NCBI GenBank assembly: GCA_023512835.1 | Contig: CM042090.1 | Span: 13,175,343-13,239,342, forward strand | Length of the DNA: 64,000 nt | DNA from: Taxillus chinensis | Taxonomy: Eukaryota > Streptophyta > Magnoliopsida > Santalales > Loranthaceae | Direction: 5' to 3' | The notes under the pieces: generated by a model | The model's database searches: none | What the model was told of the DNA's origin: nothing | Seen by the model: only the letters and a program-made list of their open reading frames with translations | Translations under genes and position numbers: made by a program | Shown here: positions 23,901 to 37,600 of the stretch, piece after piece | Layout of the letters: the number at the start of each line of letters is the position of its first letter | Numbering within the stretch: the stretch's first letter is position 1

Positions 23901-25276
23901 TAATGAGTTAAAATTTAGTTATAATATGAGTTTAATGTTTCATCGAGTTTTTTTATTTGTTCCATATGTTTTAAATCAATATTTAATATGAATTTTATAA
24001 TAATATTTATTAGAAATAATGTTGACTGAATGGATAATTTTTTTTTCTAAATTAATTAGCCATTCTTAAACGTATTTTATTTTCAAACATAATAAAAATA
24101 ACTTAAATAGCAAGGAAAATGATACAAATAATTCATACCCAAACTTTATTTATTTTCACAATGTTATAAAAAAAAGTATAAAATAATATAATATTATTAT
24201 ATTAATTAAATAATGTATTTATCGACAATATTACAAACAACTAATGTTGCAGTATCATTGCATTACTGACTGATGTGGAATAGACTACATCAACGTACTA
24301 TGATACGCATTGGCGCAACATTACTCTAGATTACTACTCGATTTGAAACTTAAGCTAATATCGACCATACAACATCGAATAAAAGAGCATCGCCTGACAC
24401 GAAAGCCCCACAAACAACAAGGACGCTCGAGGCTCAATATTAGCCAAATCCACATATAGTTTTCAAAACACATTGCAACAAAAGATAATCACTTAGAACA
24501 TATAGCAATGTGTTTTAATACACAGATGTGCTCTTGAAAATTACCTACCAGCCCATATACCCCCCTTTCTCTATCTTTCTCCTTTCCCTGAAGCATGTAA
24601 TTTGACAGATGTGCTTGGATACCCAAATGCGTTCGAGCCTTGCAATTTGATCTGGAACAATTACTCTCCTTTTCTTGGGCTGTTTTTGCAAGGATGACTG
24701 GCGTGAACGAATATATTAATTATTATTGTAATATTATTGTTAAGATTAAATCAGAAAGTTCTTCTCTCTTTTAGGCCTCATGTGCTCAAGTCTCCGTGCT
24801 TCATGTATTGTTTGATGCTCTCAATTTAAACGTCAAGCACGAGAGTTATCTTTCATCACTTCTTATCAAAGTCGGTCTCGAGCCTATGTTCGCGATGATG
24901 CTTGAGGCTCGCAGATCAAATGCATTAGATAACCAATACGGTCAGAAATCAGAATGCACTAAAAACTTTTCTATTATCTGCTGAAATGACAATTCTCGCG
25001 TCATAAACACGGTTGCAAAGCATTTTTGCAATTAAAAACGTACAAATGATTCGAGCGAGCGTGAAAGGGGACACGTGTAAAAAGGCACAACGGCCACCCT
25101 CCAAAATCAAAAATCTCCTCTGACCCGAATGTTCCACAATCGAGATATCCCTTCCTCGTTTCACAAGGCTGAAGAAAGAAGCCCACGAAGGGGAAGGCGA
25201 CGAAGCAAAAGCAAAAGCCGAGAGACAAAGCTCCTCCCACCTTTACACGCCATACTCCCTCTATCCCTCTCTCTGT
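20964..25276. other. Intergenic region upstream of callose synthase
   Basis: AT-rich sequence without recognisable coding regions. Short imperfect palindromes occur, for example around 24246-24325 where gttgcagtatcattg is partly mirrored by gatacgcattggcgcaac. From about 24980 the base composition rises in GC towards the callose synthase 5' leader. No TATA box can be assigned with confidence. Confidence 0.4.
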
Positions 25277-25308
25277 CACACACACACACACACAACACAC
25301 ACACACAC
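25277..25308. repeat. (CA)n microsatellite in the callose synthase 5' region
   Basis: An interrupted cacaca tract follows a ctctct run at about 25258-25275. It lies 310-345 bp upstream of the start codon, probably in the 5' untranslated leader or core promoter, where CT-rich tracts are common in plants. Confidence 0.9.
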
Positions 25309-25619
25309 TGACACAGTAATCGCGACCGCGAAAAGCACAGCCTATAGGGTTCCCCAATCCCATTCCTCCTTTCCCGAAAGCAGACTTGCCCCACACACCA
25401 CCACCACCTGCAACAAAAAGCAACCAATCCTTTGTGTGCCGATGAAGTTCCCTCGCGCCTCCTCGCCACTGCTATTTTACCCCTCCACCCACGCACCACC
25501 ACCACCGCCACCATTCCTCGCTCCGCCACCCGACGCCCGCCACAAGGAGACCAGTCGAGTACCACTGTCTGAGGCACCACCGTGTACGATCGCAGCATCT
25601 GGATCCGGCGGGCACGGCC

Positions 25620-28600
25620 ATGGCCTGCTCCAGCGGCGCCAAGCCGGACCAGGTAGGTCCTACGAGGTCGCTCTCCAAGAAGATGACCAGGGTCTCCAGC
25701 ACGGTGGAGGGCGAGGTGCCCTACGTCGACAGCGAGCTCGTGCCCTCCTCCCTTGCCCTCGACATTGCGCCCATCCTTCGTGTTGCCAATGAAATCGAGG
25801 CCCAAAACCCTCGGGTTGCTTACCTGTGTAAGTTATTTACATGACAACATAACATACACCTTATAATTGCAGATATTAAGATTCAGGACCATGATTCGTG
25901 TAGGAAGTCGGTGGTTAGACTCATGGGCTCCAGAACCAAGGGAACTGTGGAGACCTTTTTTTTTTTACAATGCATTTATCAACCTCGTCTCAGAAAGTCA
26001 TATAAGTTGTTAGCCATTCGATTTTGAGAATTGTTTTAGATAGAAGGGAATATTAGTGGGAATCTGGAATGGAATGCAGATTATGTTTTACATATGAGCG
26101 GAGTTAGGATAGAATACATTTACTTGATTTGTAAAGCATAAATTCTCACACGTGATTATATTAAGGGAGTAATGTGGGTGTGGATCATTATGTGCATATT
26201 ATCTTATAGCTCACCCAAAACCATGTAGTTTTTGGTAGAAAAAAGTTATCTATCAAAACCTAGTCATTTTGACGACCTGTAAAATGTTGGATACCTAATG
26301 ATCAGCTCATACACTCTTGTCATATAATCATTAGTTGCACACGTTTCATAAGGTTGTGCCATAAATTCTCCAATCCAAATTTTGCCACGTGTTCCTGTAA
26401 ATTATATCAGAGACGAAGAAAGTGTCTCAACCCCTCCCATTTTTTGAACCACAGTGGTGTAGTTTGGCGTCATAGATCCTTTTTGTTTGTTTTGTCAAAA
26501 TACATCAAGTTTGTTCGGCAGTGTATCACACACATGTAAGATAAATGGTAGTCACACTGAACCTGTCTCTGTGGTTTCAGTTTTTGAGCTCAATAGCCAG
26601 ATTACTAGCAGTGTGTGTTCAGAATTTATGCTGCTATTTAAATTTGAAATGTTAGTTTATATTTCTAGGGATACAATCCATTTGGAATAAATGCTTTTCC
26701 CTGGACTTATTTTCTGGAAGGAACCCACTTTGTCTTAAACGAAGGAGCCTCTCTTGATGTTCTTAACCTATTTCAATTTGAATGTACTGTCAACAATGTT
26801 TGTAATATCATAAGTGCCTTAAACTATAATGATTTATTGTTAAAAACAGCCTATTTTGGCATGATCAGCTGATTACAAGAATGCAATTGTTTTATCAGAT
26901 CATCATGACAGAGTTGTAAGGAGTTTAAAATAATCATTTATTTGTTGCATAGAGAGCAAGATGCTACAAAAGACAATATGTAGTGTATGTATCCTCCAAG
27001 GGAACCTATTGGCCAAATTGAACAGGGGAGATGGTTGAATAGAAACTACTGTTGAAGAGGAAGGGTCTTTTTATACACAACCAAAACCAGCTTGTAGTTA
27101 GGGAAGCCTTATTAATTTATCCATGGACAAGTCTATTTCAGTGTTGTCTAATGGACACCTAGTTGTATTGTTATCTTTCCTTCTGGCCATGTTTTTTGTG
27201 TGTTTGCATTTGTGACATTTTCACTTTTTGTTATTTCCTTTTTTTTTTTGAATACAATTCTGATAGGTGAAGAGTATTAACTGGCACTTAACAAAAAAAA
27301 GAAAAGAAAAAGATTGAGAGTATTAACTGGCACTTTCTCCTCCAAAACTGGTAGGTGGTAGTAGGGGTTTAAAACGGGTTGGCCTGATTCGATACGGTCC
27401 AATTTATTGCGGGGTGGGCTTAAACGGGCCAGCCTGTTTAGTCATGTACTTTTTACGAGCTGATCATAAATCGTCTTGGCCTGTAAAAGCAATAAAGCAT
27501 TTCAAAGGTGAGAATTGAGAAATGCATCCAAACAATCAAGCTTTATTCATTATTGATTTATTTATAATTATATTTGATTTATTTATTATTTGTTAATTGT
27601 TATTTCATATCACCATTCAAACAAGGAAGGGATAAGGGGAGCTGTTGAGCAATTACAAGACAGATGGCAATTGATCGAGATTCATATTTCATAATTGTAT
27701 AGAAAATCAATAGACGGGAGCCTATCGAGATTCGAGAGACACTTACGGTTGGAGAAATCAAAAGAGTTGGATTATTAAATGGACAATTTACAGAAGAGGT
27801 TGATTGAAGTTGTTGGAGGAGTTGCCAGATAGGACGGAAGGAGCAATCAGAGTCCAAACGGAACGAGGATGACTGGACGGACGAAGTCGTTGGACACTCG
27901 GACGGACTGGATGACTGTGTTTGGATGGACGGATGACTAATCGGACTGGAGACGACTATATATGGAGTGGAGTCTCGAACAGAGTCTCGGGATGAGGATG
28001 ATTGATCTCTGATTGGTTCATGTTGAGGGACTCAATTGAGCAGCCACTAGCCGAAGTGCCGAGGTTGGCGTCTTGGAGCAACGTGATCGATGAGACGTAA
28101 CTTGCCTGTAGGTAGGACTGTCGGCTCATGTGGATTGTAATCCGCAGGCCAAATCTGTGAAGGCTCGTAATTAAATGGGCCTCATTTTAACTAGCCTGAC
28201 TTGTAAAAAATTGCAGGCTTGCCCACAAAGCCCGCAGGCCAAGAGCCTGTTTTACATCCCCAGGTCATAGCATACGATGATATCATATGCGACTTTAACT
28301 TGTTTGGAGGTAGTTTGGCACTTCGTGAGGTTTGATGGCATATGAATTTTTCATTCTTATCATGAAGAAATAGGATCAATAGATGGTCAATTGTGCAAGG
28401 GGGAAAAATTGCACGTGGTTTGATTTGCTCAATTGTGTGATGTATTATACTTCTTGCGTAATGTGCTTTCTTAATAAAATTGTGATGAGTTGGGCAATGT
28501 CTTAGGAATTTATTACATTGGTGTTAAGATTTCTCAGGTAATGATTTTTTGTTTATTCTATTAGGCCGTTTCTATGCGTTTGAGAGGGCGCATAAAATGG

Positions 28601-31600
28601 ATCCTCGTTCGACTGGCCGTGGGATTCGACAATTTAAGACAAGCTTGCTACATAAACTTGAAAAGGTATGTAAAACTATTTATATTAAATCCTACATTGT
28701 CATTTTGATATTTATAAATGTTGTTCTTCTAATATTTCTCTACGCATCGTAAATCAATCATTTAAGCTTAGCATAATAGATAAACCATTTAGGCTCATGG
28801 AAGACATCTAAAGATGCCATATGTCTGATTTGGTGAGAGCCAGACATAGGTTCATTCAGTGTGTTTGGTAATGCATTATATCCATCTGAATGATCTGAAT
28901 TTGAATTGTTGAAAGAAGCCAAAACAAAACCCTTACCTATTCACTCATATGTGAGTTTAAAAACTAAAAAGTACAACAAAATGCCATAGCCTAACTTTTT
29001 TTGATCTGCTAACTCGGCATAAGAGATAACGAAACTTGCAAAGGGTATTGGTGACAGAGGTTGCAGCATCGCCAGGGGGATGCAGATTTACACCAAAATC
29101 TGTGCTATCCTTGTGGTACTAAATCCTGTACTGTTTGCACGACATCAAATTTCATAGCATACGGTCCATTTGGAATCATACATTTTTTATGATTCTCTGT
29201 ACTGTTTTCAGTCAATCCCCAAGTCTTATTTCTTATTTTCTAGAGTTACATGCTCTCTATTTTTATTTTTATTTTTGTTTCATATCTTTTAAACTTTTCT
29301 TTTTTCACCAGCCGTCCATCCCCGCTTAACCTTTTCCCTCCTGCTCCCTCCCGCGGTCGTCTGCAGTCTCCAGGTCTCCAATTGAGGATCAATGTTTGCT
29401 GCTGCTCCTTCTCCCTTGCGCTCCTGAGCTTGCGCCTCCAGCTGCTTCGTCGGCCCCTATTGGGCCTCCTCCTCTGACAAGCGTTGTTAGAGTAAGTTAG
29501 TCCTTGGCCGGCTATGTCCGCCTCCCCTCACCGGGCCTCTCTTTTGTTTGGGTCCTTTACTGATCACTTGGAGGGCTCTGCTGGCTTCTTTTGGGATTGG
29601 GGTGCGAGGGACACCGAGGATAATGACTCTTCTGTCTCTCGTTTTGCGCTTCTTGGGGAGCATCTGATGGGTGGCTTGGCTGTTCAGCTTTTGTCTGTTG
29701 ATGGTCCACTTGATGTTGCTCTCTTTGGGGAGCCTTGTTCCCCTGAGTGAGTCTTCGATTGGCCAGAGGAGGAAGAGCTGGAGTAGCTCCGTTCTTACAA
29801 GGCCATTGGTTCTGTGTTAGGGGTGAGTTACGAGGGTTGTGAACTTGCTACCTCTGATTTGTTACATGAGATCGAAACTGGGCATCAAGCCCGGAAGGAT
29901 ACTGTCATGCCTTCTCAGCAGTCTGCACGATCGGGGTCTAAAAGTATGCAGGAGCTTAAACGACTCGCTTCTTCGATTAATTATGGTGTCAGGAGTTTTC
30001 GGACTTTTATGGTAAGATAGTCGGATGGTCTGCCTCTTAGGAGATCTTGTGTTCTTTCCATAAGTAGGTTGTTTTGTGTTGTTTCTTGTTGGGTCCTTGT
30101 GGTTTTCTTGTAATATTTATATGGGCTCTTCGGTTTTCTTGGGTATGACTATCTTCTTCCCTTTTCTGTGGACTTTTATTTTCTCTTAAAGCAATTTTTA
30201 TTACTTATAAAAAAAAACTTTCCTTTTTTCAGACTAGTTTCCCATTTCCTAATTTGTCTATAAATAGGCCTTAGCTTGTAATTGAAAATGAGTTGAACTA
30301 CATAATGAAATCGAGAACTTTAATGCTTGAGAGTTGCTAGATGAAGAGTTGACAGTTGAGGGATCCTTGCTGAATTAGCTAACCCCATCTATTTTATCCT
30401 ACGTTCTTCTTGCTCTCTTCTATCATTGCTTTCTCTTTTATTTTACAAAATTTATACCAAGCTTACTACAAATTTGTAGCCTAAACATGAAGATTACAAT
30501 CCTACTCGGTATTGGTCTAAGCCTGTTTGACATTATTTTGGTAAGCTCTGCTAAAAGCAAAGGAGCTACTGGAAAAGCTACTGTTAGCCTTCTCTCTCTC
30601 TCTCTCTCTGGATCTTGCTGGTGAAAGCCTGCTTTGAATAGCTGGTTGGCAGAAGAGTATCAACGCTGGGAGAGGACTGTTGCCCTTCTGGCCTTGCTGC
30701 CAACAGAAGGAGAGGGAGAGAGAAGAGGAGGGAAAGGATGAAGAGAGAAGCTGTTGACAGTGGCACAAGAAAGAATGAAGAGAAGTGAAGACCTTATCTT
30801 AGAGCATCAGGTGCAGCCTCTTCAAATTTTTAGCTAAATTTGTCTACATGGAGTAATATGGGTCATAAATTATATTCGAGATCTGTGTTTTCAATACAAA
30901 TTTTATTAAAACCCAAACATCGAGACACCATCTAAATTTGGTTAAATTTAAATATCCGGTGCTTCGATGTTTGGGTTTTAACAAAGTTTGTATTTAAACT
31001 ACAAATCTCGAGTATAATTTGTGGCCTATATTGTTCCATATAAGCAAATTTAACTAAAAATTTGAAGAGGCTGCACCTGATGCTTTTAATGAATTAGTTA
31101 TTAAACTGTTCATTTCAAATAAAAAATCTAATTTCAATTGTATAATTTTATATATTAAGGTTTAGTGCGTCTGGTTATCTTGCAAATTGTTAACTAATGA
31201 GTAGGTTTCTGGTCGTTGAATTACATTTCACTATTATTTTTATATGTAAGTGAATTTTATTAAAAAACCAAGTACACAAGAAGTGCACTAGGAGAGAGAA
31301 TACAACAAAAGAGCCCGAAGAAGAACCCATCTCAATCCATCTCAAAAGGAGCAAACATAAATAACATCAATAAGACAAGAGAGACGAAAACGGCTAGACT
31401 CGGCCAAACAATCCCAAAGACACTTGAGAAAACGAAGCTTAAGCTCGCTCAGGCTGCACTCACAAGTCATAACCCTGAACAAGATGAGCATTTTGCTTCC
31501 GCCAGAAGCATCAGATGATGCAATGAGGAATAGCCTGTCAAATCTCAGATGTGCTGCCCAACTGCCGCTGCCAAGAGGTGAAAAGCCCATGAACACTGTG

Positions 31601-34600
31601 AGGTATCACCCAAGACAGGCCAAAAGTCCCAAGACAAAGTCCCAAAGCAGACGGGTAATTGGACAATGAAGGAGAAGGTGGTCCACTGACTCCTCGGCTG
31701 CCTTACACATGTAGCACCGACTAATAACCACCATCCTCCGCCTACACAAGTTATCCGCAGTCAAAATCTTCTCCATACTCGCCACCAACGGAGAAACGAG
31801 AGCCTGCCAAACACTCTGCCAAGAGAAACACCCCGAAAGAGCAGGCAACCGAGTGGAGTAAAAGGACTGCACTCGAAAGCCTTGAGCCTTGTTAGGACAC
31901 AAGCATAAACGGTCCGAACAGTTACGGCATAAGGTAGCAGAATACAACACCTCAAAAAAAAAAAGCAAACGTCTCCATCTCCTAGTCCTGTGTTGGCCGA
32001 GAAAAGGTAACCTCCCATTGCACCCCCGAAACATGAGCCTAGTAGAAATCGTCTATAAAGCCCTCACGAGCAGTGGCAATGCAAAACAACTCGAGATAAG
32101 CCAATTTCAATAGAACCTCCAAGCACCAGACATTCTCCCAGAAGTGAATGGAAGAGCCATCACCCACCTCAAAAGCCACGAAAGAAGCAAAAGACCTCTA
32201 GCCAGACTGGATAAACCCCCAAAGACCCATGCCATGAGGCCCTCTAGGGAGATTCGAGGTCCACCCACCCCCCAAGGCCCCATATTTGGCCATAATGACC
32301 TTTCGCCAAAGAGAGTCACGCTTTACCCCAAACCGCCATCATCATTTCCCAAATAGGGCCTCATTGAATCCTCAACTCACCAAAGGAAACTTATGCGCCA
32401 TCTGTGGAACCCCAAAGGAAGTTTCGTTGAATCCTCTTGATTCGAGAAGCAATGGCAGCAGGTATGGGGAAAAGGGACAAGAAATACGTGGGAAGGTTGG
32501 ATAGAATACTTTTAAGTAAAGTAAGTCGGCCGCCGGTAAAAAGATATAACCGCTTTCAACCAGCCAAATGACACTCCAAAGAAACAATCACCGGGGTCCA
32601 AATAGCAAGGGATTTGAATTGAGTGCCCAAAGGAAGGCCCAAGTAAGTCAAAGGCAAAGCTAAGAGCCTACAATCAAGAATCCCCACCAACTCCTCGGCG
32701 TGTGGGACCTCTCCCATCTGGACCAAGGCATATTTACGCAAATTAATCCGCAATCTAGAGGCAGCCTGAAACCATACCAAGACAGCACGTAAGGGGAACA
32801 AATGCAAAGGATTCGCCTCATAGAAAATAAGGGTGTCGTCTGCAAAGAGCAAGTGAGAGATAACCATCGGACCATGCTCCATAGTGCCAACTGAGAAACT
32901 CGATAACAGATCACTGGCCAACGCTTGATCAAGTAAGTGGCTGAAGGCCTCCATCACGATAACAACCAATAAAGGGGAAAGAGGGTCCCCCTCTTGGAGC
33001 CCACGAGAACTAGGAAAGAAGCCACTCGGGCAGCCATCCGCCAACATCGAGAATCGTGTTGTGGACCCACAAAAAGCATTCCACCACCTCCAGGTAGGGG
33101 AATACCCACACGGCTCAAGAAGATATAACATAAAACTCCAATTAATATGATCATATGCCTTTTCAATGTAGAGCTTACACAAAACCCCAGGGGCGGAAGC
33201 TATAAGCCGGGAATCAATACTTTCATTAGCTATAAGGACCAAGTCCAAAATCTGCCTCCCATGGACGAAAGCACTCTGTGAAGGAGAAACAAGGTGCCGT
33301 AACACACCTTTCAAACGGATAGTCAAGACCTTCGTTAGAATTTTATACATACTACCAACCAAGCTAATAGGATAAAAATCCTTCACCTCCTTTGCCCCGG
33401 CTTTCTTGGGGATGAGGGCAATAAAAGTGGCATTAAGGCTCCAATCAAAATGGCCATGCACCGAGAACTCCTGGCAAACGGCCATGACATCATCACGCAA
33501 AAAACTCCAACCTTGTTGAAAGAAAGCTACAGGGAATCCATCCGGACTGGGAGCCTTATCCCCCACAAAACCACGAACTACAGACTCTACCTCCTCCAAT
33601 GAGAAAGGCCGATCCAACCACAAACTGTCCTCAACAGTGAGCAGAAAACGGTAATCCATCTAAGAAAGGATGAGTAAAACCCTTCCCGTGATACAGAAAC
33701 TCAAAGTAGTGCACCACATGATCTCAAATCTTAGCCTGGCTGGACACAGGAGTCCTATCGACGACCAACTGTGAAATGGTGTTAGTTTGCTAGTGAGAAG
33801 AAGCCAAGGTATGAAAAAATTTAGAGTTTTGATCACCCTCCTTGAGCCACAGGGCACGTGACTTCTGTCGCTAGGACACCTCCTCCATCAGAAGAACCTG
33901 TTCAGGAGACATAGAAAGAGTTGCCTGGGCTTCCACCTCTGCTGCCGATAACGGGCAAGATTCAGCCACCACCTCCAGGTCTCGCAGCCCTGCCAAGCAA
34001 GACAGCCTTTGGGCAGCCAGATGCCCAAAAACCTCAGCATTCCACTGCTTTAAATCAAGTTTTAGCATCTTCAATTTGCCAGCCAAGACATAACTAAGGC
34101 GACCCTCAACCTGGTAAGAAACCCACCACAATCGCAGAAGATCCAGAAAATCCTCAGCCTGAAACCACATAAGCTTGAAGTGAAAAGGCCGCGGACCACC
34201 AGCCAGGGAGCCACAAGATGATGAAATAAGGAAATGATTAGAACGGAAGCGCCTCTTTCGTGATTGGGTAATACACGCAAACCAGCCGACCCAATTGTGG
34301 GAAACCAAGAAGTGATCAATCTGAGAGAAAGAAGCAACCTCTCGGTCATTATACCAGGTAAAAGAGCCTCCCGTAAGAGGGCAAGTCAACTAACCTAAGC
34401 GAATCAATTAACTTGGAGAAACCAGCCATTGAAGAGGTGAAGTCCGCAGATCCCACCTTGTCCGACGGGTACCTAACCACATTGAAATCCCCCCCAAGAT
34501 ACCATGGCCCGCCCCACCAAGAATGTATCCCCGCAAGCTTGTCCCACATGAGAAGTCAATACTGGACAATATTAGGCCCATACACCCCGGAGAATGTCCA

Positions 34601-37600
34601 AACCTTCTGATCAATCACATTCTGAAACCAGCAAGAAACCGAAAAACAACCAACAACCCCATTCACTTTCTCCACCACACGACTGTCCCACATCAACAAA
34701 ATACCACCTGACGCCCCAGAAGAAGCAAGAAACAACCAATCGGCCTAATGGCAGCGCCACAAGCACTGAACCATATAGGTAGAGATGGAGGCCAACCTGG
34801 TCTTTTGTAAGCAAATAACATCTGCCCGCCACTCATGCAAAAGAGACTGAATACAGAAGCATTTGTTCACATCATAAAGCCCCCGCACATTCCAAGAGAG
34901 AAGATGTAAATCCATGGGTTCACCGAAGCAGCCATCTCCAATGCCAAACAAGGCACGTTTCCCAATTGAGAAGCCCGAGAATCATAATTAATGGATGGCA
35001 CAAGAATCCCTTTCAACCCTGTGGCAGTAGGCTTTCCATGGCACACTTCAATATCCTGCAAGAGCAGTGTGATATCCTGCTCAAAGCCCTCACAACTCAC
35101 CCCAGCAGCTTGCCAATCACTTTATATCGACGCTGCACCCATGGAGAGGACATCCCTAAAGAAGAATCAGAGCAATCTTCCAGCCGAGGAGGCTCACCAA
35201 CCTCGCAGACCACCACTAAGTGCTCCATCTCCTGAGGCATCCCCACAGAGCCCCGCGAGTTGCTTGGAACCGCACCACCTAGAGGCAGCAGCAGGGAAAA
35301 AGCGCAGGGGACAGCTGCAGAGGCCAGGCAGCCACCATTGAGCCCTCCGGAAGGAGAACCACTCAACCTGGGCGAAGATAAGGGAGAGGAGGTGCCGAAC
35401 CAATCCAAACCCGACAGGGGGCTAAACCCACCTGCAGCGTCCCAGTCCAGAAGACCACGCTAGGAACTCACAACAAAACCCAGAGCCAAAGCCCCAGGCG
35501 ACGCCGTAAGCCCTAGGGGAACTCACGGCAGGATTTCACTATTTATTGCCTGATTTCTTAAAATCCCTCTAGTAGATGTTTTAGTGTTAGGATTGCTTGA
35601 GTAAATACCTTTGGATGTCTCATTATATCTTACTATTTATGTTATAAATAGACTAGGGACCGCTGTCAAATGTTTGGTTGAACCCAGAAAAACAATGCTT
35701 GCATTTTTGTGAGCGGAGGACAGTGTCTAAGATAAAATATTATCATCTTTTGTCTATTAGTCGTGAAACCCTTTTTTTCCCCTCCTTTTCTTTACATCTC
35801 TGCTTGACACTTACATTACAGAAGAGGGGAAGAAAAATATGCTTTATGGACAATGTTTCCGCTTGATGAAGATATGACATGCCTTTTATTACAATTTTTG
35901 TGTATTCTAATATTCTTATTAATGTAATGGGTCCCTGTTAGTGCAGATCCTAGTTTTTAAGTAAATAAAATTTCAATCTAAATGAATTTAGATTCATTTG
36001 TCTTTGTTATCCACATAATGATGCAATGCAACTTTATGAATGGGTTTTGGTACTATGACTATAATAAATGAAAATTTATCGTAGGAATAAAATGTTAAAA
36101 GAATATAATTTTTAAGATATCAATATACTTTTGGTTGCAGGAAGAAGTTGAAACAAATCCTATCCTTACAAGAAGTGATCCTGGAGAAATACAAAAGTTT
36201 TACCAAAATTTCTTTGAGAGAAATATCAAAGAAGGAAAATATAACAAAAAACCGTGAGTTGAATTTTTGTGGCCCAAGTTTATCAAGTGCATTTTTGTTT
36301 GTCACCATCTTGTATGTAACTTTTTTAACATTAATTTTTTGAAGGGAAGAGATGGCTAAAATTTATCAGATTGCAAGTGTACTATATGAAGTGCTGGAAA
36401 CTGTAGTTCCAAAGGCAAAGATTGAAGATAAGGTATGTGATTTATTATTTTTGCATTAGTTTTAGATGACTCTTTATTGTAGAATTTGACAAAATTAATA
36501 TGCTGTAATTCAATCTCATCTGTAGTCGAAAATGTATGCAAAAGAAGTCAAGAGGGACAGAGAACAGTATGTACATTATAATATTCTTCCCTTGTACGCT
36601 GTTGGAGTCAAACCAGCAATTATGGAACTTCGTGAGGTTGTAACATGCTGCACTTTGGTTTTGTTTGTCTTCATGACCTTTTTAAAAAAATAATTTATTG
36701 TTCTTTTTATTTCTTGAACATTATCAGTCTTATTCTCTCTCTCTTCCCTTATTAGATCAAGGCTGCCCTATGTGCTTTACGCAATGTGAGTGATCTTCCA
36801 GTGCCTAGAATTCCACCGCCAGATACTATCCCTATTTACCACTCAATGCAGTTGATGGAAAGTAATAAATCTTACAACGACATTCTTGAGTGGCTTTCAT
36901 CTGCCTTTGGGTTTCAGGTACCTATAAATTCTGCCTTATATCTTCTTGTTCTTTCTTGGTTTTATCATGGTAGCTTTGTTGCAATGTGATTTGTGTATCA
37001 TTTGTTGGAGTTGATTTGAAATTGAATCTTCCCCAAGCAATAGTGATGCATTTACGGTGTTCATATTGATAGACAAGGCCATGTCTCAACCTAGGATTTT
37101 TCAGTGGATGAATTTTTAATTTATTTTAATTGTTTTATTTATTTCTTTTTGTTTTATTTATTGTTTAACCTTATTTTACCTATTGATAATGCTACCTTAA
37201 GGTTTGTGACAATAGCTTTTGAATATGATTTATTAAAAGAACTATTTTATTTTTTTTGGTTGAGAGAACAAAATGTTTCTCTATTTTGAAATTCATTCTT
37301 AATTCAAATAGCCATTTATGTCACGTTCCTACATCATTTGGTATTAGAGCACAAGTTGCTTAAATTGATGACTGAATGAGGTCGAGGGGGATGTAAACAA
37401 TGGGGTCGGGGAGGTCGGGAGTGTGGAGGCATTCTTGAAGCTAACGAACAATTGCAATTATGAGACCTGTGAGATTTGGAGATTAAGGAGCAAAGAGGAT
37501 GCATCTAGGAATCAGAGCAGCAACTCAAGACGAAGAAGAGCAAGTTCAAGTGGATTACTAATAGTTCATGCTAGACTTAAAATTAGAAAGGAAGAAAATA

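Noticed and set aside
24240..24330. Imperfect palindrome as a regulatory hairpin or small MITE
   Set aside because: The arms are short and mismatched and there are no target duplications. It is not distinguishable from chance in AT-rich DNA.
25161..25805. 214-codon open frame on the minus strand over the callose synthase start
   Set aside because: It is the antisense of exon 1 and its GC-rich leader, is low-complexity and resembles no family. The plus-strand reading is clearly callose synthase.
32556..33659. Single long open frame that could be taken for a host gene
   Set aside because: It encodes the reverse transcriptase of a LINE bounded by a target-site duplication.
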